Shown here: positions 8,935 through 17,709 of the stretch, piece by piece
Position numbering within the stretch: the stretch's first letter is position 1
Layout of the letters: each line of letters starts with the position of its first letter
Assembly (NCBI RefSeq): GCF_900143085.1
Contig: NZ_FRCZ01000007.1
Span: 1 to 64,000 of the forward strand
Length of the DNA stretch: 64,000 nt
Direction of reading: 5' to 3'
DNA from: Gracilibacillus kekensis
GTDB lineage: Bacteria; Bacillota; Bacilli; Bacillales; Amphibacillaceae
Position numbers and translations under genes: made by a program
The notes under the pieces: generated by a model
Told to the model about the DNA's origin: nothing
Database searches by the model: none
Seen by the model: only the letters and a program-made list of their open reading frames with translations

Positions 8935-9560
8935 TATCTTTTTTTTGGTTCTCATCTCTCTCTAACCCTCTCAAACCCATGCCAACAATGGATTCAATCT
9001 GTCTTCTATTATTTTCCGAGTAGCACCTAATCAAACAGTATTTCAATCCCAATTTCATCAATACCGTCAGAAACCCAACGGTTTTAGAGAGAAGATATGA
9101 GAAGAAAGAGGCATTCTTTTTCTCCAACTTACGGAACAACTTAATTACCTGTTAGAAAAAGGGAAAACAGGGTTGAGAGTGATTTGGTTAGGGAAAGAGA
9201 TTGATTTTTTTGGGATACTAATTTCGCGAGGTAGGTAACAGGCTGGGGGGGGGGACAGCAGTATACTATATGGCAAAAAAGCATCAGTTTATGATAGAAG
9301 GCGCAGCTGCATCCTAAATTGTAGCATTCCGTGATGACTCTTTTGCAAGAGGGCAGAAAAGTGATAAAATTGATTACAGGAAGCAATATTGAAGTTAATC
9401 GATTAGTTCAATGTGCCCAAAAAGGGTAAGGTATGGGAAGCTAGCACTCTTCTAGAATAGGACGCGTTTCTGAAGTAATAAGGATTTTTTTCTTATTTAT
9501 TTTTAAAAAACAGGAAAAAGACTAATTTTTATCGAATTGAACTATAACAACATAAAATTA
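8935..9560. other. Gene-free decayed stretch with imperfect inverted repeats
   Basis: No ORF with a credible start and ribosome binding site is visible. Imperfect inverted repeats are: CTCTCTCTAACCCTCTCAAAC near 8952-8973 against GGTTGAGAG..GGTTAGGGAAAGAGATTGA near 9171-9206. A run of ten G interrupts the sequence around 9245. The element ACTTACGGAACAACTTAATT at 9129-9148 resembles the 20-bp units at 19233-19292. In-frame pieces such as VIKLITGSNIEVNRLVQCAQ (from about 9362) hint at a dead gene that I do not recognise. Confidence 0.5.
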
Positions 9561-9580
9561 GGCAAAGGAGGTAGTTTGAT

Positions 9581-10006
9581 TTGAAGGTTTATGATGGAAA
9601 GCAGATTTATGAATTATGGGTAAAAGCTTGGAATGAGGATGTTTCTGTACTTGAGGAAATAACATCTGCTGATTGCACGGTTCATCAGGCAAGAACTGAC
9701 GGAAAAACTTCGGATGAAATAAAAGGATCAGAAGCATTAAAGGGGATCATTATGGATAGTTGCGCATTCTTTGAGGATGTGAAAATGACGATTGAAGTAG
9801 GACCTATCGTAGACAAATCATACGTATCAGCACGTTGGGAATTCACAGGATCTTATAAAGGAGGCATGCAGGGTGCCAAGGCAGAAATTGGAGAAAAAAT
9901 GAGCTTCAATGGTATGGATATTTTATTTGTGAAAGACGGATTGATAAAGGACTATTGGGTGTCCTCTGATGGGGTAAATCTTATGGAACAACTAGGAATG
10001 TTTTAA
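9581..10006 (+). CDS. SnoaL-like / NTF2-fold protein
   Basis: A 141-residue protein of the SnoaL/NTF2 cone-shaped fold (ester-cyclase-like family). The pattern WVKAWNEDVSVLEEITSADCTVHQ, a central SARWEFTGSYKGG and C-terminal KDGLIKDYWVSSDGVNLMEQLG are typical. The translation start is TTG 9581, eight bases after a strong AAAGGAGGT. Members bind small ligands or catalyse ring closure or isomerisation, so no substrate can be named. It stands alone between decayed DNA and a bidirectional terminator. Confidence 0.8.
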   Translation: MKVYDGKQIYELWVKAWNEDVSVLEEITSADCTVHQARTDGKTSDEIKGSEALKGIIMDSCAFFEDVKMTIEVGPIVDKSYVSARWEFTGSYKGGMQGAKAEIGEKMSFNGMDILFVKDGLIKDYWVSSDGVNLMEQLGMF

Positions 10007-10111
10007 GTTAGTAAATAAAATAACGAGATCTTCTGTAATTAGACATGAGTATGGAAGAACACAGCTATAAAAGGATCGAACTTTTTAATAAAAAATGTAT
10101 GCTAATTCACA

Positions 10112-10160
10112 AAAAAAGAATCCATTTTGATCAATCTTTTTTCAAAAAGGATTCTTTTTA
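10112..10160. terminator. Bidirectional terminator
   Basis: AAAAAGAATCC...TTTTG pairs with CAAAA..GGATTCTTTTT. A-rich and T-rich flanks let it serve both the upstream plus-strand gene and the minus-strand transposase remnant. Confidence 0.85.
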
Positions 10161-10177
10161 TGTTCTTTAAAATGAGG

Positions 10178-10806
10178 TTATGCCATACTATTGGCTACAA
10201 GCTCTATTTTATCAATGTCTTGGAGTTTATACAGATAACTGATAACCATATCCTTATTGCGTTTTCGTAAAATATCAATTACCGACTTGTTTTCAACATC
10301 TGTAATGACACAACGGTAGTTCTTAAGCAGATGTACTTCATCAATACCAAGCCCTTTAGGGGTTCTGAAATCTGTTCGGGCTTGAAGCTCAGCAACATAA
10401 TCGTTGAAGATGTTTCGTACAGTCTTTTCGTCAACACCTATCTCTTCTGCAACGCTGGTAAATGCTTTTTCAAGACTTGTTTCTTGAATCCAATCTAATA
10501 GCCTATTAGTTACAGAACGATTGACATCCATATCTGGCAGATTTTCAAAAAATGTTTCTTTACATTCCCTACATTTATATCGTTGGCGATTGACATAAAT
10601 ACCAACACGTTTTGCGTGCATTGGCAGGTCGAAAAATAGCTGTTGTTTCTTACCATGTTTATATAAGTTTGCAAGGGTACCACATTTTGGACAATAAGAG
10701 GGAGAGGGGGAATGTCTTTTCTACCAAAAAACGATAATCGTTCTCACTCTCCTGCATATTAAGGATCTAAAAATTGGGAGATTAAGCAAGTTAATTAACA
10801 TCATTC
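10178..10806 (-). pseudogene. Truncated, frameshifted ISL3-family transposase
   Basis: The minus strand encodes a zinc-finger and helix-turn-helix N-terminal half of an ISL3-type transposase: CPKCGTLANLYKHGKKQQ, FDLPMHAKRVGIYVNRQRYK, CRECKETFF, then GVDEKTVRNIFNDYV and LGIDEVHLLKNY (first catalytic Asp region). The start MMLINLLNLP at 10806 follows AAAGGGGA, but a shift near 10770 separates it from the rest. The reading frame stops after IELVANSMA, where DMW..PY of the catalytic domain should follow, so roughly the C-terminal half is gone. No terminal inverted repeats were found. Confidence 0.88.
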
Positions 10807-10917
10807 CCCTTTTCTTTATGAGAATCTTTGTACCAATAGCTGTCTATAAAAACTATTATTTTCAGCCTTTTAATTCACCATATAAAACTTCCTAGTCTTG
10901 CTACATAGGTGGTTTTG

Positions 10918-11517
10918 TTAATTAATTATATTTTCTTCGTTTAATCCACTCATATGAAAGGCTTCTATTTTATTATCATAACGTGCTATAAAAGCAACTT
11001 TCCCCCCTGTTACTCTCATATAAGTATAGACGGTGGCTTGTCCTCTTATTTCACCATTATCTTCATACCATGTACCTTTTTGTTCCAGAACAATATCATG
11101 CCCTTTAGCAAATCGATTTACCGTAACTAATTTAAGGTTTGCTCGATCTAACCAATCCGCTAGATGATGACTTCCACTAACCGACCCTTTAGGTCCAATA
11201 ATTTCAATATTTGTATGAGTCAATCCAAGTAGTGAGGGAATATCTTTTATATTCGACTTTTCAACCCATTGTTCAGCGATTTCTATTGTAAAAGTTTGTG
11301 TTGCTCTTTCAGATTTATGTTTAAGGAAAGATGAAGAACGTTCAATAAGTTCTTGTTCATTGATGTTAAAAACGTATAGTAAAAGTTCCTTAACCTCCTG
11401 TTTGTTAAATTCATCCATAAATAGGTATGACTGAACTAAAGATTCCTTTAGAGTATAAAACTGTTCTTCCGAAATAACTTTTTCAACAGTCTTTGTTTTA
11501 ATTTCTGCATAACTCAT
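10918..11517 (-). CDS. NTF2-like protein, probable target of the adjacent TetR regulator
   Basis: A 199-residue protein. The N-terminal half (about 1-90) is helical and unassigned; the C-terminal half (about 90-190) looks like an NTF2/SnoaL-type domain (WVEKSNIKDIPSLLGLTHTN, GSVSGSHHLADWLDRANLKL, GTWYEDNGEIRGQATVYTYM). Its ATG overlaps the TetR stop by four bases (ATGA type), so the two are translationally coupled. AAGGAG lies ten bases upstream. No enzyme activity can be assigned. Being co-transcribed with an autoregulated repressor suggests a detoxification or ligand-binding role, by inference only. Confidence 0.65.
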   Translation of the reverse strand: MSYAEIKTKTVEKVISEEQFYTLKESLVQSYLFMDEFNKQEVKELLLYVFNINEQELIERSSSFLKHKSERATQTFTIEIAEQWVEKSNIKDIPSLLGLTHTNIEIIGPKGSVSGSHHLADWLDRANLKLVTVNRFAKGHDIVLEQKGTWYEDNGEIRGQATVYTYMRVTGGKVAFIARYDNKIEAFHMSGLNEENIIN

Positions 11518-12125
11518 AATTTTTTATCTCCTTCGCATTTAATTGCATTTAGAAAATAGCCTGTAGAAATTTGAACAAAATCCTCATGACTCATATCCCC
11601 TTTAGTAACTTGGGAATTGTACACAAGTGGATCAAATAATTGCATAAGTTGAAGTGCCAAGAAGTTGGAAGGAGCTTTACTATCAAACTGTTTGCTTTCC
11701 ATTCCCTCTTTTATTACGTGTTCGAAACGTTCAATGATCTTTTTTTGAATAGAAGATAACTCCTTATTGTGATCTTCACTAAACACTGCTCCCATATCAG
11801 GAAAACTTGCTAAAACAAAATCAAAAAAATCACTTTTATATCCTTTTTGGATAATATTTATTACTTTGTATTTCGCTGTATTGTCACAACTAGATATATC
11901 CTCTACGAATTTAAGAAATTGTGCTATTTTGGGCTTTACTATTGAGAAAACCAATCTTTCTTTTGATTTGAAGTGCAAGTAAAGAGTACCTTTTGCGATG
12001 TCTAAGGCTTCAGCAATATCGATCATCTTTATATTTTGATAGCCATTGGCTTTTATTAACTTCTCTGCTTTTTGTAAGATTAATTCATTCCTTTGGTTGA
12101 ATTTCTCTTTCATTCTAATAGACAT
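11514..12125 (-). CDS. TetR/AcrR-family transcriptional regulator
   Basis: A 203-residue repressor. The N-terminal helix-turn-helix is clear: ILQKAEKLIKANGYQNIKMI, DIAEALDIAKGTLYLHFKSK. The C-terminal ligand domain is divergent. The start is taken as ATG 12125 (MSIRMKEKF), five bases after GGAGG. An upstream in-frame ATG at 12161 is rejected because it lies inside the operator palindrome. A double dyad lies directly upstream (12143-12182), so autorepression is likely. The downstream gene overlaps by four bases. Confidence 0.9.
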   Translation of the reverse strand: MSIRMKEKFNQRNELILQKAEKLIKANGYQNIKMIDIAEALDIAKGTLYLHFKSKERLVFSIVKPKIAQFLKFVEDISSCDNTAKYKVINIIQKGYKSDFFDFVLASFPDMGAVFSEDHNKELSSIQKKIIERFEHVIKEGMESKQFDSKAPSNFLALQLMQLFDPLVYNSQVTKGDMSHEDFVQISTGYFLNAIKCEGDKKL

Positions 12126-12142
12126 TTTCCCCTCCACGAAAT

Positions 12143-12182
12143 AAAATGACCTAACAGTCATAATTGACCGTTAGGTCATTTT
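12143..12182. promoter_or_regulatory. Double TetR-type operator
   Basis: An 18-bp arm AAAATGACCTAACAGTCA (12143-12160) and its inverted copy TGACCGTTAGGTCATTTT (12165-12182) differ by one pair. Each arm is itself a dyad: TGACC-TAAC-AGTCA and TGACC-GTTA-GGTCA. This nested symmetry suits two stacked TetR dimers. It lies immediately upstream of the TetR start. Confidence 0.85.
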
Positions 12183-12652
12183 ATACTCAGATTTATTCTT
12201 TGTCAAGTCTTTGGTTAATTGTAATTGATGTTCGAAAAGAACACGTGGTTACGGTTGTAATAATATTTTTCCACACAGTTATCCGAATTACGGATTTAAG
12301 AACTATTATTTAACCATAGATGCTTTCCATACGATAATCCGAATACCCATTATCTGTTAATGATGTTTTCCAAGAAACTACATTAGAGGTTGAGCCATTT
12401 TGGAAACCCAAATGACCTTATAACCTAAGCTCATTTTTGTATCCAAAGCAAAACTTACTTTAACTATTTACTATATTATAAAGAGTAAGAATTGGTTTTC
12501 ATAATATTTCTTCATCAGAGCGCCAATTAATTTCGGGACAGATACCCCCATACTCTAAAGCTACCACTCAAGGTTTTTGTCAATATCCATCCTTTAATCT
12601 CCTAATTACCCAAGATGCTAACTCTTAATCTTTGGAGGTCATTGGCATACTG
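12183..12652. other. Gene-free stretch
   Basis: Nothing intact is visible. A short dyad ATCCGAATTACGGAT occurs near 12284-12298. Minus-strand fragments near 12540-12650 continue the broken gene described at 12653-12871 but contain several stops. Confidence 0.5.
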
Positions 12653-12871
12653 TCACGTATGTCTTCTTAATCCATCAATAACATCCCAATTAACTGTGTG
12701 AATTTGACCGCTTCCAGCGTATAAACCAGAATGAACGTAACAGGGTTTGGAACTCTCAGCTTGGATAATCAATTCCTTGCTAAAGTTTGGACATTTAAAC
12801 ATATCTATTTGTACATCATTATTTTTTATCAACTTTTCCGCTTCTTTAGAAAAATTAACAGCAAATTTCAT
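12653..12871 (-). pseudogene. N-terminal remnant of a TIM-barrel-like protein
   Basis: 72 residues beginning MKFAVNFSKEAEKLIKNN with ...DMFKCPNF and YVHSGLYAGSGQIHTVNWDV. The pattern resembles the first beta-alpha units of TIM-barrel proteins (xylose-isomerase-like or DUF692-like), with strands ending in YVHxG. The frame stops at 12653 and recognisable but interrupted sequence goes on (QYAND...). So the gene is truncated by a nonsense change and decay. It may once have belonged to the DeoR/NIPSNAP gene set upstream. The family call is tentative. Confidence 0.4.
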
Positions 12872-12921
12872 TCACACACCTCATTTTAATTTATTGAAGT
12901 TGGTCTTTATAACTACCCTTG

Positions 12922-13257
12922 TTATACTGTTGACTCTATAGCTTCATTTTTCACATCCAGTATATATTCCTTTAACACATGGTCTCTTCCACCATATTGT
13001 TCATACCATTCTTTTATACGTGCAACATGAGCTTCATCCATTCTTATTTTAGCTTCAATATTTAAGTAATCTTCATAACTATCATATTCCCATATGGCAA
13101 ATATTTCTGTGGTGTTGTCTTTGTTAGCCTTCATCCAACGACCAATTAAATGTGAACCATGTTTAAGCTGGTTCGGCATATTTGTATTAATGAAATGTGT
13201 ATTAAGTTCTTCTGCAAACTCACTTTTTACTAAATAATATTTTCTCCTATAGAACAT
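12922..13257 (-). CDS. NIPSNAP-family protein
   Basis: A 111-residue dimeric alpha-beta-barrel-type protein: LNTHFINTNMPNQLKHGS, LIGRWM, EIFAIWEYDSYEDYLNIEAK and ARIKEWYEQYGG are typical of NIPSNAP domains. The function is not established for bacterial members. Its start touches the stop of the upstream DeoR frame, implying a polycistronic message on the minus strand, followed by the TIM-barrel remnant. Confidence 0.75.
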   Translation of the reverse strand: MFYRRKYYLVKSEFAEELNTHFINTNMPNQLKHGSHLIGRWMKANKDNTTEIFAIWEYDSYEDYLNIEAKIRMDEAHVARIKEWYEQYGGRDHVLKEYILDVKNEAIESTV

Positions 13258-14029
13258 TATCCTTCTCTCCTTTTAGCCACTATTATCTTCACACCTTGTG
13301 CTGTTATCGTCTCTATATTTTCTTTTGTTGTTTCTTCATCAGTAATGATCATGTTTAATTTCTTCACTGGATACATACCTGAAAACATATTGACACCAAA
13401 TTTCATATGTTCTATTAAGGCTATTATCCTGATCGAATTATTATAGACAGTTTTGTGAAAAACCGAGACCTCTGGATTTGCTGTACTTAATCCTTTGACG
13501 ATAATGCTCCTGCCGCCGCAAAACATAGATCAACTGTGAATTGTCGGGCAAATTCATTTGCTAATGCATCTGTTATGTTACCCGAACTTTTAACCTCTCC
13601 TCCTATAAGATAGGTTTTGATACTATCTATATGCCTTAAATAATAGGCAATTTCTACAGAATTGGTAATTACAGTGAACGGGAAATTATTAGGCAAATAT
13701 TTGAGTAAAACATAATGAATTGATGCTCCACCAATAAACACAGTTTGGTTCTCTTCTATATAAGAAGATGCTAATTTGGCTATTGCGTTTTGGTAGATAC
13801 TCCCTTCCCCATAACGTTTAGATGGAGGTTGTGCCATTTGTCTAACAGCGGGGAAAGGAATAGCCCCTCCATGTGTTCTTTTTAATAATCCTTGCTCCTC
13901 CATAATAGATAAATCTCTTCTAATAGAGTCGATGGACACATTAAAAGATTTTGATAAATCTTTTGCTAAAACCCGACCATTTTTCTCTAAAAGTTCTAAA
14001 ATTTCTTGCCTTCTTTCGTCAGAAAACAT
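13257..14029 (-). pseudogene. Frameshifted DeoR-family transcriptional regulator
   Basis: The N-terminal frame (start ATG 14029 after GGAGGT; MFSDERRQEILELLEKNGRV, then HTH with DSIRRDLSIMEEQGLLKRTH) carries the DeoR DNA-binding domain and the start of the sugar-phosphate-binding domain. It runs off at DLCFAAAGALSSKD. The C-terminal frame resumes with KGLSTANPEVSVFHKTVYNN and IALIEHMKFGVNMF, ending in IITDEETTKENIE. Loss of one base near 13507 would explain the break. DeoR proteins usually repress sugar catabolic operons; the following NIPSNAP and TIM-barrel remnants may be what it controlled. Confidence 0.88.
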
Positions 14030-14203
14030 TCTATTACCTCCAAAATGCTTTTTTATTCCTTTATCTATTCCTATATTTTCATTTTTATTCCGTTTTGGCA
14101 ACTTTTTAATTCATGTTTATTCATGTTTGTTAGGTTTTATTAATGTTTTGTTTGATATTATCATTAGTAAATTCGCTCTTGAACTTAAAACTTAAATTCT
14201 ATT

Positions 14204-14702
14204 ATGTCTCCCCGTAACTCTCTCTTACAAAAATGTAACTCTTTTTACAAAATGTAAGTAAGTTTTACAAATAAGGAGAAGCGAGTTCCGTTTATATATC
14301 GGCTTTAAGTAATATTTCAAGAAGAATCGGGAACGTACTATTTGTACAGATTCTCGGTTCTTTTTTGTTTGGCGGAAAGGATGAGAAACCAAGCGTGACA
14401 ATGGTTGGAGATATAAAAAAACGTAATTGTGTGTAAAAATATGAAGTAGAGAGAATAAAAAAAGTGATGATTCCTTTATCTATTCTCTTAATTCTCCCAT
14501 CTACTCTGTAAAACTTAGTTCCATTTCTCGAATCTTTCTCGATTGATTTTTGATTAATTTCGACTAGAAATAATGATTTTCTTTGTAAAACCGAGTTAAA
14601 ATAAAAGGCGAGTATTTAGGGTTGGAAAAGGGTGTGAGTGTATGTGGGGTAAGGGATTGGGTGGGTTTTGGGGTTTTGTAAGAGGGAGTTACGTGGAGAC
14701 AT
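14204..14702. mobile_element. MITE-like non-coding element with 27-bp inverted repeats
   Basis: GTCTCCCCGTAACTCTCTCT plus TACAAAA (14206-14232) is matched, inverted, by 14674-14700 (TTTTGTAAGAGGGAGTTACG plus TGGAGAC), with two mismatches; outer AT pairs extend it. The roughly 0.5 kb interior has no gene. The left end also carries three degenerate copies of GTAACTCTTTTTACAAAAT (14214-14270). No clear target-site duplication is visible. A non-autonomous transposon relic is the simplest reading. Confidence 0.6.
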
Positions 14703-14946
14703 TCAACTAATTTCTTTATAGCTAATAGAAATAGTTTCTCATTCTTTGATCAATAGTTGATTTCCTCATATTCTCTTTCACTTTATGATCTATCTGTCCC
14801 CAGTTAATCTCTTTCCCTCCCTAAATCCAACCCACTTTTACAAATAATTCCACGTGATTATTTTTTTTTCGTAAAACAAACATTGAATAGCAATTCAAGA
14901 TATATTGAGATTTCGCCACTAATATAAAATATCTTTTAACTTCTTG
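14703..14946. other. Intergenic DNA between the inverted-repeat element and the xylanase promoter
   Basis: No ORF is visible. The segment CCCAGTTAATCTCTTTCCCT (near 14799) followed by CCCTAAATCCAACCC resembles, on the opposite strand, 9167-9206 (GGGTTG..GATTTGG..AGGGAAAGAGATT), pointing to a shared degenerate repeat. Confidence 0.45.
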
Positions 14947-14974
14947 TTGAAATCGCTTACGCAACTGGTATACT
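14947..14974 (+). promoter_or_regulatory. Xylanase promoter with an overlapping cre (CcpA) site
   Basis: TTGAAA at 14947-14952 and TATACT at 14969-14974, 16 bases apart, form a sigma-A promoter. TTGAAATCGCTTACG (14947-14961) matches the catabolite-responsive element consensus with one mismatch and covers the -35. A second cre-like TAGAAAACGCTTAC lies downstream at 15032-15045. CcpA repression of the xylanase in good sugar is therefore likely. Confidence 0.65.
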
Positions 14975-15014
14975 AGTATTCATATAAAAGTATAAACGAG
15001 GGGAGGAAACATAA

Positions 15015-15074
15015 GTGTTGATTTATCAAAATAGAAAACGCTTACTCACGCTGGTGTGCGTACCATTGGAATGA
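15015..15074 (+). CDS. Possible 19-codon leader ORF before the xylanase
   Basis: GTG 15015 (or TTG 15018) follows GGGAGG by eight bases and reads MLIYQNRKRLLTLVCVPLE to a TGA at 15072. It contains the second cre-like site. It may be a leader peptide, or an accident next to an otherwise unused Shine-Dalgarno; the xylanase has its own AAAGGAGG. Confidence 0.3.
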   Translation: MLIYQNRKRLLTLVCVPLE

Positions 15075-15138
15075 ATGTTAATAAATCCCAATTAAAATAA
15101 AATGGGTAAAAATTCTTATTAAAGGAGGAAAACTACTT

Positions 15139-17205
15139 ATGAAAACTAAATTATCTCTAAAACAGTTGGTTTCATTGTCTAAAAAAGCCGTTTCTAGACG
15201 AGCTTTGTTGCTATCCTTGTCAATATTGCTAGTGGCATCAATCTTAAATGAAGACTTGTTAACTGCCAAATCGAATACCAACAATGACTTACCTCCCACA
15301 GGATTGACTTATGAAAATTATCCAGCACTAAAGGATGAATATAAAGATTACTTCTCCTTCGGTATCTTTGGTAAAGGTGAGATTGAGGGATTGCTTTACA
15401 ATTACGCTTCATATACACCAGGCAATGAGATGAAACCTGAGAATACTCAAAAAGAAAAAGGCATCTTTACATTCACTAGTGCGGATAACGCGATGGAAAC
15501 CTATTCTGATAGAAACCCAGATATGCTTTTTTATGGACATACTCTCGCGTGGCATTCACAGACACCTACGTGGATGTGGGACGCACCACCAGCTAGATAC
15601 GACCAGCCTGGTGTATTCGATAGAGAAACGGCTCTGGAAAACCTCAATACTCATATTGAGAATGTACTTGGCTACTACGGCAGTCACATTGAAGGTATAG
15701 ATGTTGTAAACGAAGCTATCGGAACTTCAGACCCTGACGATTGGAAAGCGTCTTTAGACAAAGGAGAAGGCTGGTATATGGCTCTAGGATGGGAGTGGGT
15801 AGAGTTAGCCTTCCTGAAAGCAGCCGAGGTCGTTGACAGTAATGGATGGGATGTCAAACTGATTTATAACGATTTTGGCCTTGATTCTCCTGAAAAAGCT
15901 CGCGTTGTTTACGAGATGGTAAAAGATATTAATGAGCGGTATGCAGATGTCCGTCCAAATGGTAAACCTCTGATTGAAGCTATTGGTATGCAGGGACACT
16001 ACAACCTTGCCACCAATGTCCAAGACGTTGAAGAAAATATCAAACTGTTTTCGACACTCCCGGGAGTCAAAGTTCATGTTACTGAGATGGACATTGCTTT
16101 ACCACCTGGCGAACTGACTCCTGAGAATGAAAATAATCAGGGGATGAAGTATGCTGAATTGATCCAAATTTATAGAAATTATGCTTCAGGTCCAGCCAAT
16201 ACTACAGGAAATTCAAAGGTTATAGAAACAGTAAAACTCGCAGGCGTGAGAGATGTACGTGATGGCTGGAAGGGTGGCGAATTTGCTATGCCTTATGACT
16301 ATGATGGGCATGCCAAAAAAGCATTGCTTGGCATTCTATACCCTGAAGAGTTTCTTGCAACCCACGAATATATAGAAACAGATCCAGATGAAGAACAAAA
16401 GCAAATCGATGGTGTTTATGTATATGATACGAGTAAAGGAGATGCTTGGTCCGGAGCAAATATTATACTAGGTAATGACACATCCTATTGGCCATGGTCC
16501 ACAACAGATGAGGACGGACAAGTCGCTTTCACTCCTGAAAAAGACGCCACATACCGTTTAAGTTTCAACTACACCGCAAAAGGTACTAGCTCGATTCGTG
16601 TACGTTGGATAAAAGATAATTCAAATGGTAACTATACTAGTGCTGACGGAGCGAACGTAAATAAGTATCAGTATTCTGCCAACGATGTGGCTAAGCATAT
16701 ACCTGCATATTTCAACAGTGGTATGGTTAATATGGGAAGCTATACTCTAACTACTGAAATAAAACTAGATGGTTCACAACCTGCTGATGGTCTGATTGGT
16801 AACATTGCCATCCGTGGTGGCGGTGGTGGTAACGCATTCTCAATCAACTGGATTAAGGTGGAGAAGGTAGGGGACAACGGAGATCCTGATTCACTTCTTG
16901 TAAATTGGCCAGAGGGTGTTAACAGTGAGGATAACATTCCATCGAGTGTAATTAAAAATGGCAACGGTCAGGCCCATATTGGCTTTGACATCAAGTCCGC
17001 AAATGGAAAAGGTTATACCTTTTCTCTCTCTGAGACTGGTAAAAATGGCTCGTATAAACAGTATGATAACGTCAATTATAAAGCCAAGGGTGTACACATC
17101 AAGGGATTGACCAATAATGAGACCTACTGGGGTTATATCAGCTATACTGAGAACGATGTTGTAGTCGCCAAGAGTGAGCCTGTTCAGCTGAAACCAACGA
17201 AATGA
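15139..17205 (+). CDS. Secreted multidomain GH10 endo-1,4-beta-xylanase
   Basis: A 688-residue secreted enzyme cutting xylan backbones. The signal peptide has basic and hydrophobic parts (about 15-37, ALLLSLSILLVASIL). The GH10 catalytic barrel (about 52-400) shows YGHTLAWHSQTPTW, the acid/base Glu192 in DVVNEA and the nucleophile Glu316 in VHVTEMD. Residues about 425-580 form a beta-sandwich carbohydrate-binding-like module (GVYVYDTSKGDAW ... NIAIRGGGGGNAFSINWIKV). The C-terminal 90 residues look like a fibronectin-type-III-like module ending in VVAKSEPVQLKP. ATG 15139 follows AAAGGAGG. Remnants of other polysaccharide-related genes lie downstream. Confidence 0.9.
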   Translation: MKTKLSLKQLVSLSKKAVSRRALLLSLSILLVASILNEDLLTAKSNTNNDLPPTGLTYENYPALKDEYKDYFSFGIFGKGEIEGLLYNYASYTPGNEMKPENTQKEKGIFTFTSADNAMETYSDRNPDMLFYGHTLAWHSQTPTWMWDAPPARYDQPGVFDRETALENLNTHIENVLGYYGSHIEGIDVVNEAIGTSDPDDWKASLDKGEGWYMALGWEWVELAFLKAAEVVDSNGWDVKLIYNDFGLDSPEKARVVYEMVKDINERYADVRPNGKPLIEAIGMQGHYNLATNVQDVEENIKLFSTLPGVKVHVTEMDIALPPGELTPENENNQGMKYAELIQIYRNYASGPANTTGNSKVIETVKLAGVRDVRDGWKGGEFAMPYDYDGHAKKALLGILYPEEFLATHEYIETDPDEEQKQIDGVYVYDTSKGDAWSGANIILGNDTSYWPWSTTDEDGQVAFTPEKDATYRLSFNYTAKGTSSIRVRWIKDNSNGNYTSADGANVNKYQYSANDVAKHIPAYFNSGMVNMGSYTLTTEIKLDGSQPADGLIGNIAIRGGGGGNAFSINWIKVEKVGDNGDPDSLLVNWPEGVNSEDNIPSSVIKNGNGQAHIGFDIKSANGKGYTFSLSETGKNGSYKQYDNVNYKAKGVHIKGLTNNETYWGYISYTENDVVVAKSEPVQLKPTK

Positions 17206-17212
17206 AAAGATG

Positions 17213-17455
17213 GTACTATTAATCTTAGTGAAAATAGCCCAGAACTTTCTTAAAAGATTAATTTTAATCATCCTGTAGATTATGATGTTTGGATCCTTTT
17301 TAAGTAAGGTTAAAGTAGGAGTATTACCAGTTGATACAGTTGGCTTGCATAACTTAAACATTTGGGCAAGAGAAGATGAAGCAACAATCGACAGATTTTA
17401 CTTAACAAACAATGGTCAACCCCAAAAAGATGATAACTGGATAATTTCAAGGTAA
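17213..17455 (+). pseudogene. C-terminal remnant of a carbohydrate-active protein
   Basis: Two frames carry pieces of one domain: NHPVDYDVWIL (about 17258-17292) and VGVLPVDTVGLHNLNIWARE ... DRFYLTNNGQPQKDDNWI to a stop at 17455. Sequences of the type HxLNIWAREDGxxIDRxYLT close the C-terminal beta-sandwich of several secreted glycoside hydrolases. Stops and at least one shift separate the pieces and the front of the gene is gone. It directly follows the xylanase stop. Confidence 0.6.
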
Positions 17456-17489
17456 TAAAAACATCAGCAATAGGAAATTTTTAGCTTGC

Positions 17490-17520
17490 GGGAAAGGGAT
17501 TTTTTGTCCCTTTCCCTTTA
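17490..17520 (+). terminator. Rho-independent terminator
   Basis: GGGAAAGGGA (17490-17499) pairs perfectly with TCCCTTTCCC (17507-17516), with TTTTTTG as loop and TTTA after it. Confidence 0.85.
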
Positions 17521-17549
17521 TAAGGAATTTATTAAAAGGAGAGGAAAAA

Positions 17550-17709
17550 ATGCTTCAGAATTTAAGGGAACCATTGATATCAGGAGGTTTCTTTAACTTT
17601 TTTATTATCTGGAATCAGTAGTACATCTGCGGTTGAAGATAAAACCAATGCTTTAGAAGTTTCTGCAATAAAAGGCAGGTGTGAAGATTTATTTTCAATT
17701 GTTCAATGA
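17550..17709 (+). pseudogene. 5' remnant of a secreted-protein gene
   Basis: ATG 17550 after AGGAGAGG begins MLQNLREPLISGGFFNFFII and stops at TAG; a one-base shift gives LSGISSTSAVEDKTNALEVS and AIKGRCEDLFSIVQ. Together this looks like a signal peptide and the start of a mature exported protein. Nothing recognisable follows. It is probably another lost polysaccharide-utilisation gene, by position only. Confidence 0.5.

Noticed and set aside
8915-9386. Minus-strand frames of 74 and 81 codons
   Set aside because: No credible start or ribosome binding site; they lie in repeat-rich decayed DNA and overlap the glmS terminator.
13487-14101. Upstream start (14101) for the DeoR gene
   Set aside because: GGAGGT lies just ahead of ATG 14029, where the conserved MFSDERRQEI begins; the added residues are basic and non-family.
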